This document shows, piece by piece, positions 16,389-25,760 of a DNA stretch of 34,907 nt. Source of the DNA: Sulfurimonas sp. (GTDB taxonomy: Bacteria > Campylobacterota > Campylobacteria > Campylobacterales > Sulfurimonadaceae); the NCBI GenBank assembly GCA_021648285.1, contig JAKITC010000018.1, positions 1 to 34,907 of the forward strand. Direction: 5' to 3'. Under the pieces are notes generated by a model. The model did not search any database. It was not told where the DNA came from and worked only from the letters and a program-made list of their open reading frames with translations. How positions within the stretch are numbered: the first letter of the stretch is position 1; each line of letters begins with the position of its first letter. The position numbers were made by a program, and so were the translations under genes.

Positions 16389-17553
16389 GAAGTACCTTGT
16401 CTAAAAATTTATGAGATATTAGATTACTTTTTGATTTAAGTGGAAGAGATGGAAAATACTCTGCAGCATCTTCTTTTACTATAAGATACAAATGTTCTGG
16501 TCTATCAAAACTACCCATTGATATGCGAATCATTACTGCATCTTTTGCTTTGTAAGCTCTCTCAAAATGAATAAAACCACCATCAAATTTTTTTGTTTGA
16601 CCATGAAGCTCAGAGACCTCTTTTTGTGATAATTTAGGCTTTGAAAAATTAAAGTTGCCTTCTAAAGATAGAGTTTGTGAATCTTCTTCATTTATCATTG
16701 TTACATCATAAATATTTTTCTCCATCTTTTTCCATCTATCTTCATATTTAGAGCTTATCGCAATTTCTTTATTTTTATTTATATGAAGTGTAGTTTTATT
16801 AAAAGCGATAAAGGTTTCATAAGAGTAAGCGTAATAGTTTTCACTGTCTGTTCTTAGTTCTAACTGTCCACCGACTTTTAGAACTCTTCTAGCTTCTTCT
16901 ATAAAAGTCGTAGAAATTACTCTTCTATGAGGTTTTTTATCCCATGGAACAGGAAAGTGAACATAAACTTTACCTACAATATTTGATGGTATCAGTTCCA
17001 TAAAAAGTCTTGCATCGTAGTCAAGTACAAGTAAATTGTCAAGATTTTGAATAGTTATCTGTTTTAACACTTGCTCGATTGATGGTCTATGTATTTCAAT
17101 ACCAATAAAAAGTATTTCTGGATTGTTCGCAGCCTGATGTAATAGGTGTCTACCTGAACCAAACCCAACCTCAACTCTTACTTCTTTATCTGTTGTAAAA
17201 CTTGAAGCAAAATAATCTATATTCTTTAAAGCACTAACATCTTCAAGATGTACATTTTTCTGAACATCCGGCACATTTGAATTTATAACATTGAGGTTTG
17301 CTTTTTTTGCATAAGCCAAAAGTGCTTTATGGACATTAAATATAGAAGCTGGTCTTGTCAGTTTATCCGACTTCAAAAGATTTCTGTTTTCTTCCTCTTT
17401 AACTAGCAGAAAAAAATTATCTTCATCAGTCGTCACAGCAATAAGTTTCTCATTATTATGATTTATATTATCTGCAATAAAATTAAAAGAAACTCCGTCC
17501 TGCTCTGATGGAAACTCTATCCCTTTAAATTCTGATATGTGTAAGTGCGGCAT
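16381..17553 (-). CDS. trmB: tRNA (guanine(46)-N(7))-methyltransferase, long form
   Basis: The catalytic core has [15 protein letters not shown] (SAM site, about 131-145), [28 protein letters not shown] (substrate motif) and [11 protein letters not shown]. It makes m7G46 in the tRNA variable loop. At 390 residues it is much longer than the usual 210-240: about 120 residues precede the core and about 120 follow it. As I recall this extended form is found in Campylobacterota. It overlaps ftsE by 8 bases and starts 11 bases after the lipoprotein gene. Confidence 0.93.
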   Translation of the reverse strand: MPHLHISEFKGIEFPSEQDGVSFNFIADNINHNNEKLIAVTTDEDNFFLLVKEEENRNLLKSDKLTRPASIFNVHKALLAYAKKANLNVINSNVPDVQKNVHLEDVSALKNIDYFASSFTTDKEVRVEVGFGSGRHLLHQAANNPEILFIGIEIHRPSIEQVLKQITIQNLDNLLVLDYDARLFMELIPSNIVGKVYVHFPVPWDKKPHRRVISTTFIEEARRVLKVGGQLELRTDSENYYAYSYETFIAFNKTTLHINKNKEIAISSKYEDRWKKMEKNIYDVTMINEEDSQTLSLEGNFNFSKPKLSQKEVSELHGQTKKFDGGFIHFERAYKAKDAVMIRISMGSFDRPEHLYLIVKEDAAEYFPSLPLKSKSNLISHKFLDKVLHG

Positions 17554-17564
17554 TAATTCTCGTT

Positions 17565-18944
17565 TTAGTTAAAGTCTTGTGTTGGCGAAATCACATCTTC
17601 TTTAAAGTTATTACTCTCTATTTTTTCATCTTTAACCTCTTCTACAAAATTATTATCTTGTACCTTTCTTTTAAAGTTGTTCTTTGGCAGTTCTTTGTCT
17701 GTCTTTAGCTCAACTTCAATACTGGGTTCGGACTTAATATCATACTTATCTACAGCGAATACTTTATAGTGATAAACTTTGTCTGTCTCTATTTCTGAAT
17801 CAATAAACTCGACACCTTTTATGTTTTCAAAGTCTTCTATTGAACTCTCAAATAAATTTTTTTTATATTTTTTTTGAACTATATAACTCTTTACTCTACT
17901 ATCCGAATTACTCCAAGATATTTTAACTTTACCATCAATAAGTTTTGCATCAACCAATGATGGTGCATTTGGTTTAAGCAAAGTTTTACCCTGAACAGAA
18001 TAATTGTCATGTATGCTTTCAAGTCCGTCTTTATCGACTACACTGACTCTATAGAAATACTGTTTTGCATCTTCTTCAATGATATCAACATAAAAATTTT
18101 TAGTTAAATCCGAAATCAACTTATACTTTCCGTCAGGTTTAGAAGCTCTGTATAGTTTATATTTTAAAAAGTCTTTAGTCTTTGATGTTTCCCATTTTAT
18201 TTCGATTTTTCTTGATAAATTTATTGTTGCCTCTATCTTTGTCAACTCTTGTGGTAAGGCTTTTGTTATAACTTTTACTTCCTGGGAAGGTTTTGAAGTC
18301 AAATGATCATAAGTGACCGCACGAATACGGTATATATAAGTAAAATTATCTTTTAGTTTTTTATCTATATATTCTGCATTTAATCTTCCTCTCACCGTTG
18401 ATACATTATCCCAATACTCATCTTGTAAAGTTCTTCTTTGGATAATATACTCTTTAACTTTTTCGTTTGTATGTGGTCTCCAGATTATTTTTGCACTTCT
18501 TGGCATACCTTGTATGCTGTGTATCCAGGTTGTAGATTCCATTAGTGGCAGTGATTGTATTAATGTTGTTTTACTTTTTCTAGATTCTGCATTTGCACTA
18601 AATGTTTTAAAATAGTAGTTATATTTTGAATCAGGAACGATTTCTGTATCGAGATAGTGAGTAGAAAAACGATTGTCTACAGTGTCATAATACTCATTTT
18701 CAGGGATATCCTTTTCATCTAAAGCCACTTTATAAATATAAACACCTTTTACCCTTGGATCCTCTAAAGATGCCCATTCAAGTGCGATAGCATTCATATC
18801 TACCATTGTTCCATTTTTTGTTAATTGAATAACTGGTAAAGTATCATCAATAACTGCCTCTTTTTTTGGCGTTACTTTTGCAACACAACCACTAAGAATC
18901 AGTAGAAAAACTGTGTATAATGCTACTTGTATCCATAACTTCAT
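17565..18944 (-). CDS. Fibronectin type III-repeat lipoprotein (FlpA-like)
   Basis: The 459-residue protein has a lipoprotein signal peptide with lipobox LSGC (Cys20). About four fibronectin type III-like repeats follow (about 42-125, 130-225, 230-322, 325-415), each with a Trp near the start and a YxYxV/I-type strand near the end (for example [34 protein letters not shown]). The tail (416-459) is charged. In Campylobacter jejuni the gene in the same position encodes the fibronectin-binding lipoprotein FlpA. In a free-living relative the role is more likely envelope-related, which the neighbouring division genes would fit. Its start lies 53 bases inside the rluD-like gene. Confidence 0.85.
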   Translation of the reverse strand: MKLWIQVALYTVFLLILSGCVAKVTPKKEAVIDDTLPVIQLTKNGTMVDMNAIALEWASLEDPRVKGVYIYKVALDEKDIPENEYYDTVDNRFSTHYLDTEIVPDSKYNYYFKTFSANAESRKSKTTLIQSLPLMESTTWIHSIQGMPRSAKIIWRPHTNEKVKEYIIQRRTLQDEYWDNVSTVRGRLNAEYIDKKLKDNFTYIYRIRAVTYDHLTSKPSQEVKVITKALPQELTKIEATINLSRKIEIKWETSKTKDFLKYKLYRASKPDGKYKLISDLTKNFYVDIIEEDAKQYFYRVSVVDKDGLESIHDNYSVQGKTLLKPNAPSLVDAKLIDGKVKISWSNSDSRVKSYIVQKKYKKNLFESSIEDFENIKGVEFIDSEIETDKVYHYKVFAVDKYDIKSEPSIEVELKTDKELPKNNFKRKVQDNNFVEEVKDEKIESNNFKEDVISPTQDFN

Positions 18945-19866
18945 TTATTTGCTCCATATTGAATTTTTTATTTAAATACTCTTTCATATCTGCATCAAGT
19001 GGCGCAACAAATGAGAGTTTTTCTTTACTCGTCGGATGAATAAAGTATATTATATAAGCGTGAAGCAAAATTCGTTCCGATTTCTCTTGTTTTGGGCTTA
19101 TACTATATATATGATCACCAATTATATGACGGTTAATAGTTTCTAAATGAACACGGATTTGATGTGTTCTTCCAGTGAAGAGTTTACAAGCAACTAATTG
19201 GTTTTTTTCATCAGTTGAAAGTGCCAAATTTTTAAACATAGTTTTTGCATATTTACCTGTATTATCTTCACATGCCATCTTAAGTCTGTTATGTGCACTT
19301 CTTGCAATGTGTTTCTCTATCGTAGTTATATCATCTTTTAAAGGTGGAGTTAACACTGCTATATAGTATCTTCCCATACTTTTGTCCTGAAGCTGAGAAG
19401 ATAAAAACTCATGAGCCTCATTATTTTTGGCAACAACCATTGTTCCACTAGTTCCCTTATCGAGTCTATGTACAATACCGTGTCTCTCTTCACCACTAAT
19501 AGTAGAGAGTCTTATACTCTTATGTTTTAACCAGTCAACTAAAGTCGCTTCTTTTACACTTGGAGCTGGATGAACCGTTACTCCACTTGGTTTATTGATA
19601 ACTAAAACATCTTCATCTTCATAAAGAATCTCAACATCAAAATCAATAGCTAAAGCCGGCCTTTCTTCTGCTTGTGGAAATTCTACTCTTATTTTTTGTT
19701 CCGGCTTTAGTTTCACACCAGCACGTGCAACTAGTTTATCATCAACATAAACACACTCTTTTTTAATTAACTGTGCTATTTGTGAGCGGCTTTGCTCAAT
19801 TTTAGATACTAAAAATATATCCAACCGTTCTGCTTTATCGCAAGTATAATTCTGTATTTCATTCAT
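18892..19866 (-). CDS. RluD-family 23S rRNA pseudouridine synthase
   Basis: The 324-residue protein has an N-terminal S4 RNA-binding domain (about 11-70, LDIFLVSKIEQSRSQIAQLI), then the RluA/RluD catalytic domain: VLVINKPSGVTVHP (about 90-103), GIVHRLDKGTSGTMVVAK with catalytic Asp, and FTGRTHQIRVHL. The family isomerises uridines in 23S rRNA helix 69 or related sites. It is probably the first gene of the seven-gene minus-strand run down to thrC and ends 53 bases inside the next gene. Family is certain; RluD versus RluC specificity is not. Confidence 0.93.
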   Translation of the reverse strand: MNEIQNYTCDKAERLDIFLVSKIEQSRSQIAQLIKKECVYVDDKLVARAGVKLKPEQKIRVEFPQAEERPALAIDFDVEILYEDEDVLVINKPSGVTVHPAPSVKEATLVDWLKHKSIRLSTISGEERHGIVHRLDKGTSGTMVVAKNNEAHEFLSSQLQDKSMGRYYIAVLTPPLKDDITTIEKHIARSAHNRLKMACEDNTGKYAKTMFKNLALSTDEKNQLVACKLFTGRTHQIRVHLETINRHIIGDHIYSISPKQEKSERILLHAYIIYFIHPTSKEKLSFVAPLDADMKEYLNKKFNMEQINEVMDTSSIIHSFSTDS

Positions 19867-19915
19867 TTCATTAACCTTTATGATACAATTTCTAAATTTT
19901 TTAGGAGATATAAAT

Positions 19916-21028
19916 TTGTGGAGAATTGATAAGCGTATTTTAGCACAATTTGATTTTTTTTCTATTATTCTAATTATTCCGCTTATTATAACATCTAACT
20001 GGCTGATTGGAGAGGTAATACCAGCTCTTGCACAAAAACAGACTGCTTATGTCGGTATAGCTGTTTTAACATTTTTGGCTATTTTTTTACTTCCAATTCG
20101 CAGAATGAGTTGGCTTATCCCTTTAATCTACTGGATAAACATTGCTCTTCTCTTGGCTGTTGAATTTTTTGGTCATGCAAGACTTGGTGCGCAAAGATGG
20201 ATAGATATACCTTTTATTAATGCAACTATTCAACCATCTGAGTTTGTTAAACCAGCCCTAATTTTAATGCTTGCATATCTTATAAATAGAAATCCTCCTC
20301 CAATAAACGGCTATAGGTTAAAAGAGTTTTTAAAAATAAGTGTTTATATCCTATTACCATTTTTTCTTATTGCAAAAGAGCCTGATTTAGGTACCGCCAT
20401 GATACTTTTACTTATTGGATACAGTGTACTTTTTTATATTGGTGTATATTGGAAGATTTGGGCTGTTATACTGGGAGCAATTTTACTGTTTTCTCCGCTG
20501 GCATATAAATTTTTACTGCATGATTATCAAAAAACCAGAATCAAAGATTTTCTTAGTGAAAAGCCATCTTACCATGTTCAACAGTCTATAATTGCAATCG
20601 GCTCCGGAGGATTAACAGGCAAATCAAAGGATGAAGCCACTCAAACTCAAATGAGATTTTTACCTATTGCCACAAGTGATTTTATCTTTGCATTTTTAGT
20701 TGAAAGAGGTGGATTTTTAGGTGCTTTAGGAATCATACTGATATACGTTATGCTAATTCTTCATCTTCTGAGTTTAAGTATATTTAATAATGATTATTAT
20801 ATAAAAGTTGTTACAATATCTATATCATTTATGATTTTTATTTATATGGGAGTGAATATTGCTATGACTATAGGTTATGCTCCAGTTGTTGGTGTTCCAT
20901 TACCAATGTTCAGCTACGGCGGAAGCAGTTTTATTAATTTTATAATTTTATTTGCAATTATGCAAAATCTTATAACATTTAGATACAAGGATATGTATGA
21001 TGGGCGCGGAACAAAAAGTTTTGTATAA
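19916..21028 (+). CDS. rodA: Rod-shape peptidoglycan polymerase RodA (SEDS family)
   Basis: The protein has about 10 TM helices and the SEDS motifs: a block ending LLAVEFFGHARLGAQRWI, PSEFVKPALILMLAYL with conserved Glu, KEPDLGTAMILL, IAIGSGGLTGK and PLPMFSYGGSSF. RodA polymerises glycan strands for cell elongation with a class B PBP. An ATG at 19880 would add 12 residues but has no ribosome site and overlaps a likely -10 (TATGAT, 19879-19884). AGGAGA lies seven bases before the in-frame TTG at 19916, and the protein then begins LWRIDKRILAQFDFF, so I use the TTG (370 residues). The rluD-like gene diverges only 49 bases away. Confidence 0.93.
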   Translation: MWRIDKRILAQFDFFSIILIIPLIITSNWLIGEVIPALAQKQTAYVGIAVLTFLAIFLLPIRRMSWLIPLIYWINIALLLAVEFFGHARLGAQRWIDIPFINATIQPSEFVKPALILMLAYLINRNPPPINGYRLKEFLKISVYILLPFFLIAKEPDLGTAMILLLIGYSVLFYIGVYWKIWAVILGAILLFSPLAYKFLLHDYQKTRIKDFLSEKPSYHVQQSIIAIGSGGLTGKSKDEATQTQMRFLPIATSDFIFAFLVERGGFLGALGIILIYVMLILHLLSLSIFNNDYYIKVVTISISFMIFIYMGVNIAMTIGYAPVVGVPLPMFSYGGSSFINFIILFAIMQNLITFRYKDMYDGRGTKSFV

Positions 21029-21036
21029 GGATAACA

Positions 21037-21528
21037 GTGTCTCTAAATAAAGCAATACTTTGGGATGATAGATATAAACTAGGTATTGATGCCATTGATA
21101 TTCAGCATAAAAAGCTATTTGCCTTAGTAAGTAAACTATATGCCTTAGACGATGATAATAGTACAAAAGAGGAACTCAAGGATATACTAGGTGAGTTTAG
21201 TGCATATATGAGAACTCATTTTAAGGATGAGGAAGAGTATATGTTGTCTATAGGGTATCTGGCATTAAAAGAGCATAAACAGCTTCATCATGATTTAATC
21301 AATAAGCTTGCTGAAGTTATTAAATCATCTCACAGATTAAGTATACTTAAAATAAAAATGAGAGTTATAGCAAAGCGTGTACTTATTGATCATATTGTAA
21401 GAGAAGACATTAAAATAAAACTGTTTGAGATATCTAAAATCAACAAGAATTTAATTTTCGATGCAGAAGAAGACGATAATGATGACGAAATTGATATTAC
21501 TGAAATTATGCCAGATCTTTATACGTGA
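21037..21528 (+). CDS. Bacteriohemerythrin
   Basis: The 163-residue protein has a four-helix hemerythrin domain with all seven expected diiron ligands: His24, His61, Glu65, His80, His84, His119 and Asp124. These proteins bind O2 at a non-heme diiron site and serve as oxygen carriers or sensors in microaerophiles. The start is GTG with AAGGA upstream, 8 bases after the rodA stop, so the two may be cotranscribed though functionally unrelated. The acidic tail (about 145-163) lies beyond the domain. Confidence 0.93.
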   Translation: MSLNKAILWDDRYKLGIDAIDIQHKKLFALVSKLYALDDDNSTKEELKDILGEFSAYMRTHFKDEEEYMLSIGYLALKEHKQLHHDLINKLAEVIKSSHRLSILKIKMRVIAKRVLIDHIVREDIKIKLFEISKINKNLIFDAEEDDNDDEIDITEIMPDLYT

Positions 21529-21603
21529 TTTGCAATTAAACTTTTATATACTGATGCTGGTTTTTGATGGAAGTGATACTCATGCCCTTGTGGTACATAT
21601 TTG

Positions 21604-21630
21604 TATCCCCTCAACACTAAAGAGGGGATA
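21604..21630. terminator. Strong hairpin between convergent hemerythrin and PstS-like genes
   Basis: TATCCCCTC and GAGGGGATA form a perfect 9-bp stem with a 9-base loop. It lies between two converging transcription units, where a two-way terminator is expected. Neither side has a clear U-run, so termination would not be of the textbook intrinsic kind. Confidence 0.5.
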
Positions 21631-21655
21631 AATGGACTAAAATACGAATCTAAAA

Positions 21656-22105
21656 TTAATTAATCTGTTTTTTTCCATCAATAGAAAGAACCTTTACCTC
21701 ATCATCAACATCATTCACATCGATATATCCAATAGCGCCTTTATTATTTTTTACAAACTCCTTTATGTCGCTGGAAGAATTCAACAGCTTTGGAGCCTGC
21801 CCCTTACCTTTTAGCGCTCGTTTCAAGTAATATTTTTCCATTTTAGCAGGAGTTTTCTTTAAGATAACATTTGAAAATTTTACCCTGACAGAATCTTCTT
21901 TTTTTAGATTGACTACTTCAATCTTTTCTCCTGTAGACCAGGTAGTTTTTTTAGTACGGTAGATATGCTTCAGATCCTTAACACTAATCTCCGATACTAA
22001 ATTTTGAGGATTCACTATTACCGCTACCTCTGCAAAAGATGGAGTTACCATCATTGCCATCAATGAGAAAGCAGCACTAAATATTTTTAATTGTATAGTT
22101 TTCAT
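21656..22105 (-). CDS. Small periplasmic PstS-like (phosphate-type) substrate-binding protein
   Basis: The 149-residue protein has a signal peptide (about 1-25, ending SFAE) and a short type-2 periplasmic binding-protein-like domain: VAVIVNPQNLVSEISVKDLKHIYRTKKTTW, then VKFSNVILKKTPAKMEKYYLKRALKGKG and NNKGAIGYIDV. This pattern occurs in phosphate ABC transporter substrate-binding-like proteins about half the size of PstS. No permease or ATPase is adjacent. It is last in the MCP-porin operon, 11 bases after the porin, so it may feed ligand to the outer-membrane or chemotaxis partner. Confidence 0.8.
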   Translation of the reverse strand: MKTIQLKIFSAAFSLMAMMVTPSFAEVAVIVNPQNLVSEISVKDLKHIYRTKKTTWSTGEKIEVVNLKKEDSVRVKFSNVILKKTPAKMEKYYLKRALKGKGQAPKLLNSSSDIKEFVKNNKGAIGYIDVNDVDDEVKVLSIDGKKQIN

Positions 22106-22116
22106 CTTTTTCCCCT

Positions 22117-23181
22117 TTAAAAAATAAATATTGTTGAAAATCGTAACATATGAAACTTTTCAGTACCATCAGGTAATCCATCTTTTTGGGAAAAAAAATG
22201 GTAGTGGTATTCACCCTTTATAATGAAATTATCGCTAATAGCATAACCGGTACCTACCCCCAATCTATTCATCCCTTTTTTATAGAGAAGATCTTCTTTA
22301 TCCATGAAATAATCATAAGCAATAAATGGATTAAATTTATCTAAATCATAGGTTAATCTTGCATAATAAGAGTATCTACTAGATTTATTATCGTATTTAC
22401 TAAGCACATATTCAGACTGAAAGTTTAATGTCTCATCAAATAAATCAACTTCAAGATCAGCACCATATATATTATTTCTACCTTCTCCATTCAAATTATC
22501 ATTAACAGTACAATAAGATGTACCTATTTTCAGATTGTCAAACAGTGTCAATTTAAGGCGTGTTCCTATTTGTTTATCCTTATTAGTATCGCCACCGTTA
22601 CTATTTCTTGCTCCGTTTCCGGCATACAGGCTATAGGAAAGCTCTGTTTCATCACCAAAATATGTTCCTGAAACCATCACATTGGAACTACTGGGAAGAA
22701 GGCGAGTTCCTGAATACATTGCAGGAGGCTCATACATCTGAGGTAGAACGACCGTAGCAAATAAAGAGGTAATATAATGAATATCATTGTAAATCCCAAA
22801 TGGCATAAGAAACTTTCCTGCCCTTACTTTGAAGCCATCATTGACAGTATACTCACCATAGCTCTCTTCTAGTGCAAACTCTCCTTTGCCTCCATCTTCT
22901 GTAGTATAAGCATTTTGAGATTGAAAGTTTAGATGCATTCTTAATTTACCTTTTTCTGCATCAAATAGTAGATTCATATGTTTTTGTTCAAAAGTAGACG
23001 AGTCACCCGTAGCTTTAATCATATTACCCATCACCATAGGCATTTTGGTCATATAAGTATACTCCAAGTCAAGGTATCCATTTATTCCAAATTTTATATC
23101 TTGTGTATCAAATACTACTGCATGCGCAACTGGTGTAGCTCCTAATAGTATCGCAATTATAAATTTAAATAACTTTCGCAT
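22117..23181 (-). CDS. Outer-membrane porin-like beta-barrel protein
   Basis: The 354-residue protein has a signal peptide (MRKLFKFIIAILLGATPVAHA) and alternating amphipathic strands such as INGYLDLEYTYM, MHLNFQSQNAYT, FKVRAGKFLMPFGIYND and a final strand ending FSTIFIF with terminal Phe, as in outer-membrane barrels. KFLMPFG and YTVNDGF resemble phosphate-selective porin O/P-like proteins. A frame opening upstream at 23226 adds 15 residues, but AAAGGAG sits eight bases before the ATG at 23181, which also begins the signal peptide. It is between the MCP and PstS-like genes, same strand. Confidence 0.82.
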   Translation of the reverse strand: MRKLFKFIIAILLGATPVAHAVVFDTQDIKFGINGYLDLEYTYMTKMPMVMGNMIKATGDSSTFEQKHMNLLFDAEKGKLRMHLNFQSQNAYTTEDGGKGEFALEESYGEYTVNDGFKVRAGKFLMPFGIYNDIHYITSLFATVVLPQMYEPPAMYSGTRLLPSSSNVMVSGTYFGDETELSYSLYAGNGARNSNGGDTNKDKQIGTRLKLTLFDNLKIGTSYCTVNDNLNGEGRNNIYGADLEVDLFDETLNFQSEYVLSKYDNKSSRYSYYARLTYDLDKFNPFIAYDYFMDKEDLLYKKGMNRLGVGTGYAISDNFIIKGEYHYHFFSQKDGLPDGTEKFHMLRFSTIFIF

Positions 23182-23242
23182 CTTTTTTACTCCTTTTTTA
23201 ATAGCAACCCTATTTATATTAATCATACTTATTTATCCCCTT

Positions 23243-24844
23243 CTATTTATTAATCTGAAATTTAGCAACTAAATCTTGTAATTTTATGGCTAAATTACCA
23301 AGACCCTCACTATCTTTAGCAGATTGTTGTGCACTAAAAGCAGTCTGTTTAGCTACATTAGAAACTGACTCAATATTTGCAGTTATCTCTTTTCCTCTAG
23401 CAGACTGCTGTTCAGCAGTAACGGCAATCTGCTGCACCATATCTAGTACATTATGGGCAGCTGAAACAATTTGTCTTAATGACTCGCCAGCCTGATCCGC
23501 AAGCTCTACACCTGCTTTAACTTTGTCGGTCCCATCATACATCGATTCTACTGCACCTTTGGTACTTTCTTGAATAATTTCAATCATGTTTCCAATCTCG
23601 CTAGTAGCAGAAGTGGTTCTATCGGCTAATTTCCTTATCTCATCAGCTACCACTGCAAAGCCTCTTCCGTGTTCTCCTGCTCGTGCCGCTTCAATAGCTG
23701 CATTCAATGCAAGGAGATTGGTTTGGCTTGCAATATTATCAATTACTTTTATAATCTCTCCTATCTCTTCAGAGTTTTTACCCAGAGCTTCGACGGTAGT
23801 GGCAGATTCAGTGACTGATTGAGCTATCTGATGCATACTATCTATAGTGCTAGCAACAACTTCTCCTCCTTTGGTGGCAAGGTCAGATGCTTCCTGTGCT
23901 GATGTGGCAACTTTAGTGGAGTTTATGGCTATATCAATGATTGTGGCATTCATCTTTTCCATTGAGGTGGCTACATCATTTGTCTGTGAGGTTTGTTGCC
24001 GAGCACCTGAACTCATCTCAGAGGAAGAGGTCAATAATTTACTTGCAGAGGAAGCTATATTATCGGTAACTTTAGCTACCATTTTAATCATCTCATTGAG
24101 ATTTTGTTTCATTAGGTTTAATGAACTAGCCAAATCTCCAAGCTCATCTTTTGTTTTTACTTCAATATCTTTACGAGTCAGATTCCCCTCAGCAATAGCA
24201 TGAGCAATATCAACCGCTTGATTTAAAGGTTTTTTGATTTTATTAGCTAAAAAAATACCTATTAATACTCCCGCAATGATTGTTAAGAAAATTGTTATTA
24301 ATACAACTATTTTGAATTTTTCAGAGAGGTTTTTAACCTCATCAAGATTACTGGTAAACTCTTCGTATTTCTTATCATGATATTTCATCAACTTGCTGTT
24401 TAACATTTTAACAGTTTCGTTGAGATTTACAAGTTTGTTGCCGATTGTAGCAAGGTCCTCTCCCTCTATTGATGCTAAAGCTACAGCTTTGCCTATTTTA
24501 AAATACCCTTCAAATAACTTTTTAATTTCATCCAACTCTTTATCTCTTGTCATCTGACGAAGTTCTTTCAAGATTGCGATGAAACTATCATGATATTTTT
24601 GTGATTCTTCTATTATATCTTCATCTGAATCGGTAATTGAATCTAAAAGAGACTCTTTTGTCTGCCGCAAATGATTAGCTAGAAGATTAGTTTTGTCTAG
24701 TGAGGGGTATGTTTCATTTTTTAAAGTACTCGAAAAACCTGAGATATCTGAAACACCATTAAGAATATATGCTCCTGATGCTGCAATAAGTAATACAAGC
24801 ACCGCAAATCCAGCCAATATTTGATTTTTAATATTTAAGTTCAT
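23243..24844 (-). CDS. Methyl-accepting chemotaxis protein
   Basis: From [10 protein letters not shown] the protein has TM1 (about 8-28), a periplasmic helical sensor domain (about 30-175) resembling the four-helix-bundle type, TM2 (about 178-200), a HAMP domain (about 202-255) and a cytoplasmic signalling domain with the conserved hairpin [20 protein letters not shown] and [18 protein letters not shown]. It signals through CheA/CheW. The frame is open up to 24919, with other ATGs at 24874 (AGGA four bases before) and 24844. I choose 24844 because it starts directly before TM1, but the start is uncertain. It leads an operon with a porin and a binding protein. Confidence 0.92.
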   Translation of the reverse strand: MNLNIKNQILAGFAVLVLLIAASGAYILNGVSDISGFSSTLKNETYPSLDKTNLLANHLRQTKESLLDSITDSDEDIIEESQKYHDSFIAILKELRQMTRDKELDEIKKLFEGYFKIGKAVALASIEGEDLATIGNKLVNLNETVKMLNSKLMKYHDKKYEEFTSNLDEVKNLSEKFKIVVLITIFLTIIAGVLIGIFLANKIKKPLNQAVDIAHAIAEGNLTRKDIEVKTKDELGDLASSLNLMKQNLNEMIKMVAKVTDNIASSASKLLTSSSEMSSGARQQTSQTNDVATSMEKMNATIIDIAINSTKVATSAQEASDLATKGGEVVASTIDSMHQIAQSVTESATTVEALGKNSEEIGEIIKVIDNIASQTNLLALNAAIEAARAGEHGRGFAVVADEIRKLADRTTSATSEIGNMIEIIQESTKGAVESMYDGTDKVKAGVELADQAGESLRQIVSAAHNVLDMVQQIAVTAEQQSARGKEITANIESVSNVAKQTAFSAQQSAKDSEGLGNLAIKLQDLVAKFQINK

Positions 24845-24919
24845 GTTAAAGTATGTTCCCTTTTTCTCATACATTCCATCCTGCTCTGATTTCAAACTTT
24901 TAACTGAATTTCTACACAT

Positions 24920-25227
24920 TCCAACTATAAATCTGCAACAAGAAAGAACTATTCTTGAGTAAGATAGGCAAGATATGAATTAGAATTGTAACTAGCTACC
25001 CAAAAGTATGTTAATTTGGCGCATTGTACCTCAATTAATATTAATTGAGGTTAATATTTTAAGAAATAAAGTGATTCATAGTTATGGGATCATTTTTTGA
25101 AAAAAAATAATTATTTAGAGCCCATATTTTTCAATACAATTACGAAATCTTAATATAGCAGTTTAATCAGGTGTTGCACTTACTATTTGAATTGGCGATA
25201 AGCGAGCTAGTTTTTTACTTGAAAAAG
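24920..25227. other. Intergenic region upstream of the MCP operon
   Basis: About 310 bases with no gene. It holds the 24-bp palindrome at 25028-25051 and must contain the MCP promoter and the end of the tRNA operon. I see no sigma54 (GG-N10-GC) or sigma28 site. Confidence 0.5.
25028..25051. repeat. 24-bp perfect palindrome upstream of the MCP operon
   Basis: The two 12-base halves (ACCTCAATTAAT and its exact inverse ATTAATTGAGGT) meet with no spacer. It lies about 185 bases before the MCP start and about 180 bases beyond the tRNA-Asp end. It may be an operator for a dimeric regulator or an end-of-transcript hairpin for the tRNA operon; no U-run follows. Confidence 0.6.
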
Positions 25228-25304
25228 TGGCGCGGTGGACCGGGTTCGAACCGGCGACCCCCTGCGTGACAGGCAGGTATTCTAACCAGCTGAACTACCA
25301 CCGC
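25228..25304 (-). tRNA. tRNA-Asp (GTC), copy 1
   Basis: Minus-strand cloverleaf with acceptor GCGGTGG/CCACCGC, anticodon stem CCTGC/GCAGG and loop CTGTCAC (anticodon GTC). CCA is encoded. Last gene of the six-tRNA operon. Its T stem GCCGG/CCGGT differs from copy 2 by paired changes. Confidence 0.96.
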
Positions 25305-25358
25305 ACTCTAAAATATTGCTTTTTACTTTACTCGGCGTTAGAACCTTTCGCTCATTTG

Positions 25359-25380
25359 TCACATAGTATAACTATGCTCC
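25359..25380 (-). repeat. tRNA-spacer hairpin, opposite orientation, variant core
   Basis: On the minus strand this reads GGAG-CATAGT-TAT-ACTATG-TGA, the same core as the plus-strand family but with GGAG for GAAG. The outer helix is poorly formed here. Confidence 0.6.
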
Positions 25381-25476
25381 TCATTCACTCAAGAACCTGC
25401 CTTGATTAAAGTAAAAATCAAGAATTTATAATTAATAAATGTCTATTTAAAGACTTGTCACTTGTTTTTGAATTAG

Positions 25477-25536
25477 TTGTACTTAAAATTTATGCGAAGT
25501 GTACTAAAAGTACATGAGCATTAATTTTTAGTGCAA
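25477..25536 (+). repeat. tRNA-spacer hairpin, copy 1
   Basis: A nearly fully paired 60-base hairpin: basal TTGTACT/AGTGCAA, middle AAAATT and ATGC pairing with GCAT and AATTTT, internal loop GAAG opposite TGA, apical TGTACT/AGTACA with an AAA loop. It starts 11 bases past the CCA end of the neighbouring tRNA-Val. Confidence 0.8.
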
Positions 25537-25547
25537 ATAAACAAAAA

Positions 25548-25623
25548 TGGTGGGCATTACAAGACTCGAACTTGTGACATCTACCTTGTAAGGGTAGCGC
25601 TCTACCAACTGAGCTAAACGCCC
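25548..25623 (-). tRNA. tRNA-Val (TAC), copy 1
   Basis: Minus-strand cloverleaf with acceptor GGGCGTT/AATGCCC, anticodon stem CTACC/GGTAG and loop CTTACAA (anticodon TAC). CCA is encoded. Separated from tRNA-Glu by only 17 bases. Confidence 0.96.
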
Positions 25624-25640
25624 TAAATAACACCTTTTTG

Positions 25641-25716
25641 TGGCGACCCCTAAAGGATTTGAACCTCTGTCCCTACCATGAAGTGATAGTGTCCTTGGCC
25701 ACTAGACGAAAGGGTC
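25641..25716 (-). tRNA. tRNA-Glu (TTC)
   Basis: Minus-strand cloverleaf with acceptor GACCCTT/AGGGGTC, anticodon stem CTATC/GGTAG and loop ACTTCAT (anticodon TTC). CCA is encoded. The only member whose downstream spacer lacks a hairpin. Confidence 0.96.
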
Positions 25717-25760
25717 ACTTTCATTTAACAACAGATTGCTAAATTTGTTTTTGTAATAGC

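Noticed and set aside
24845..25027. Sigma54 or sigma28 promoter for the MCP
   Set aside because: No GG-N10-GC pair or TAAA/CGATA-type boxes at proper spacing on the minus strand.
25548..25716. Short antisense frames across the tRNA genes, including frames starting MARWT near 25227 and 26092
   Set aside because: They translate the complement of tRNA-Asp; the cloverleafs are complete, so these are shadows.
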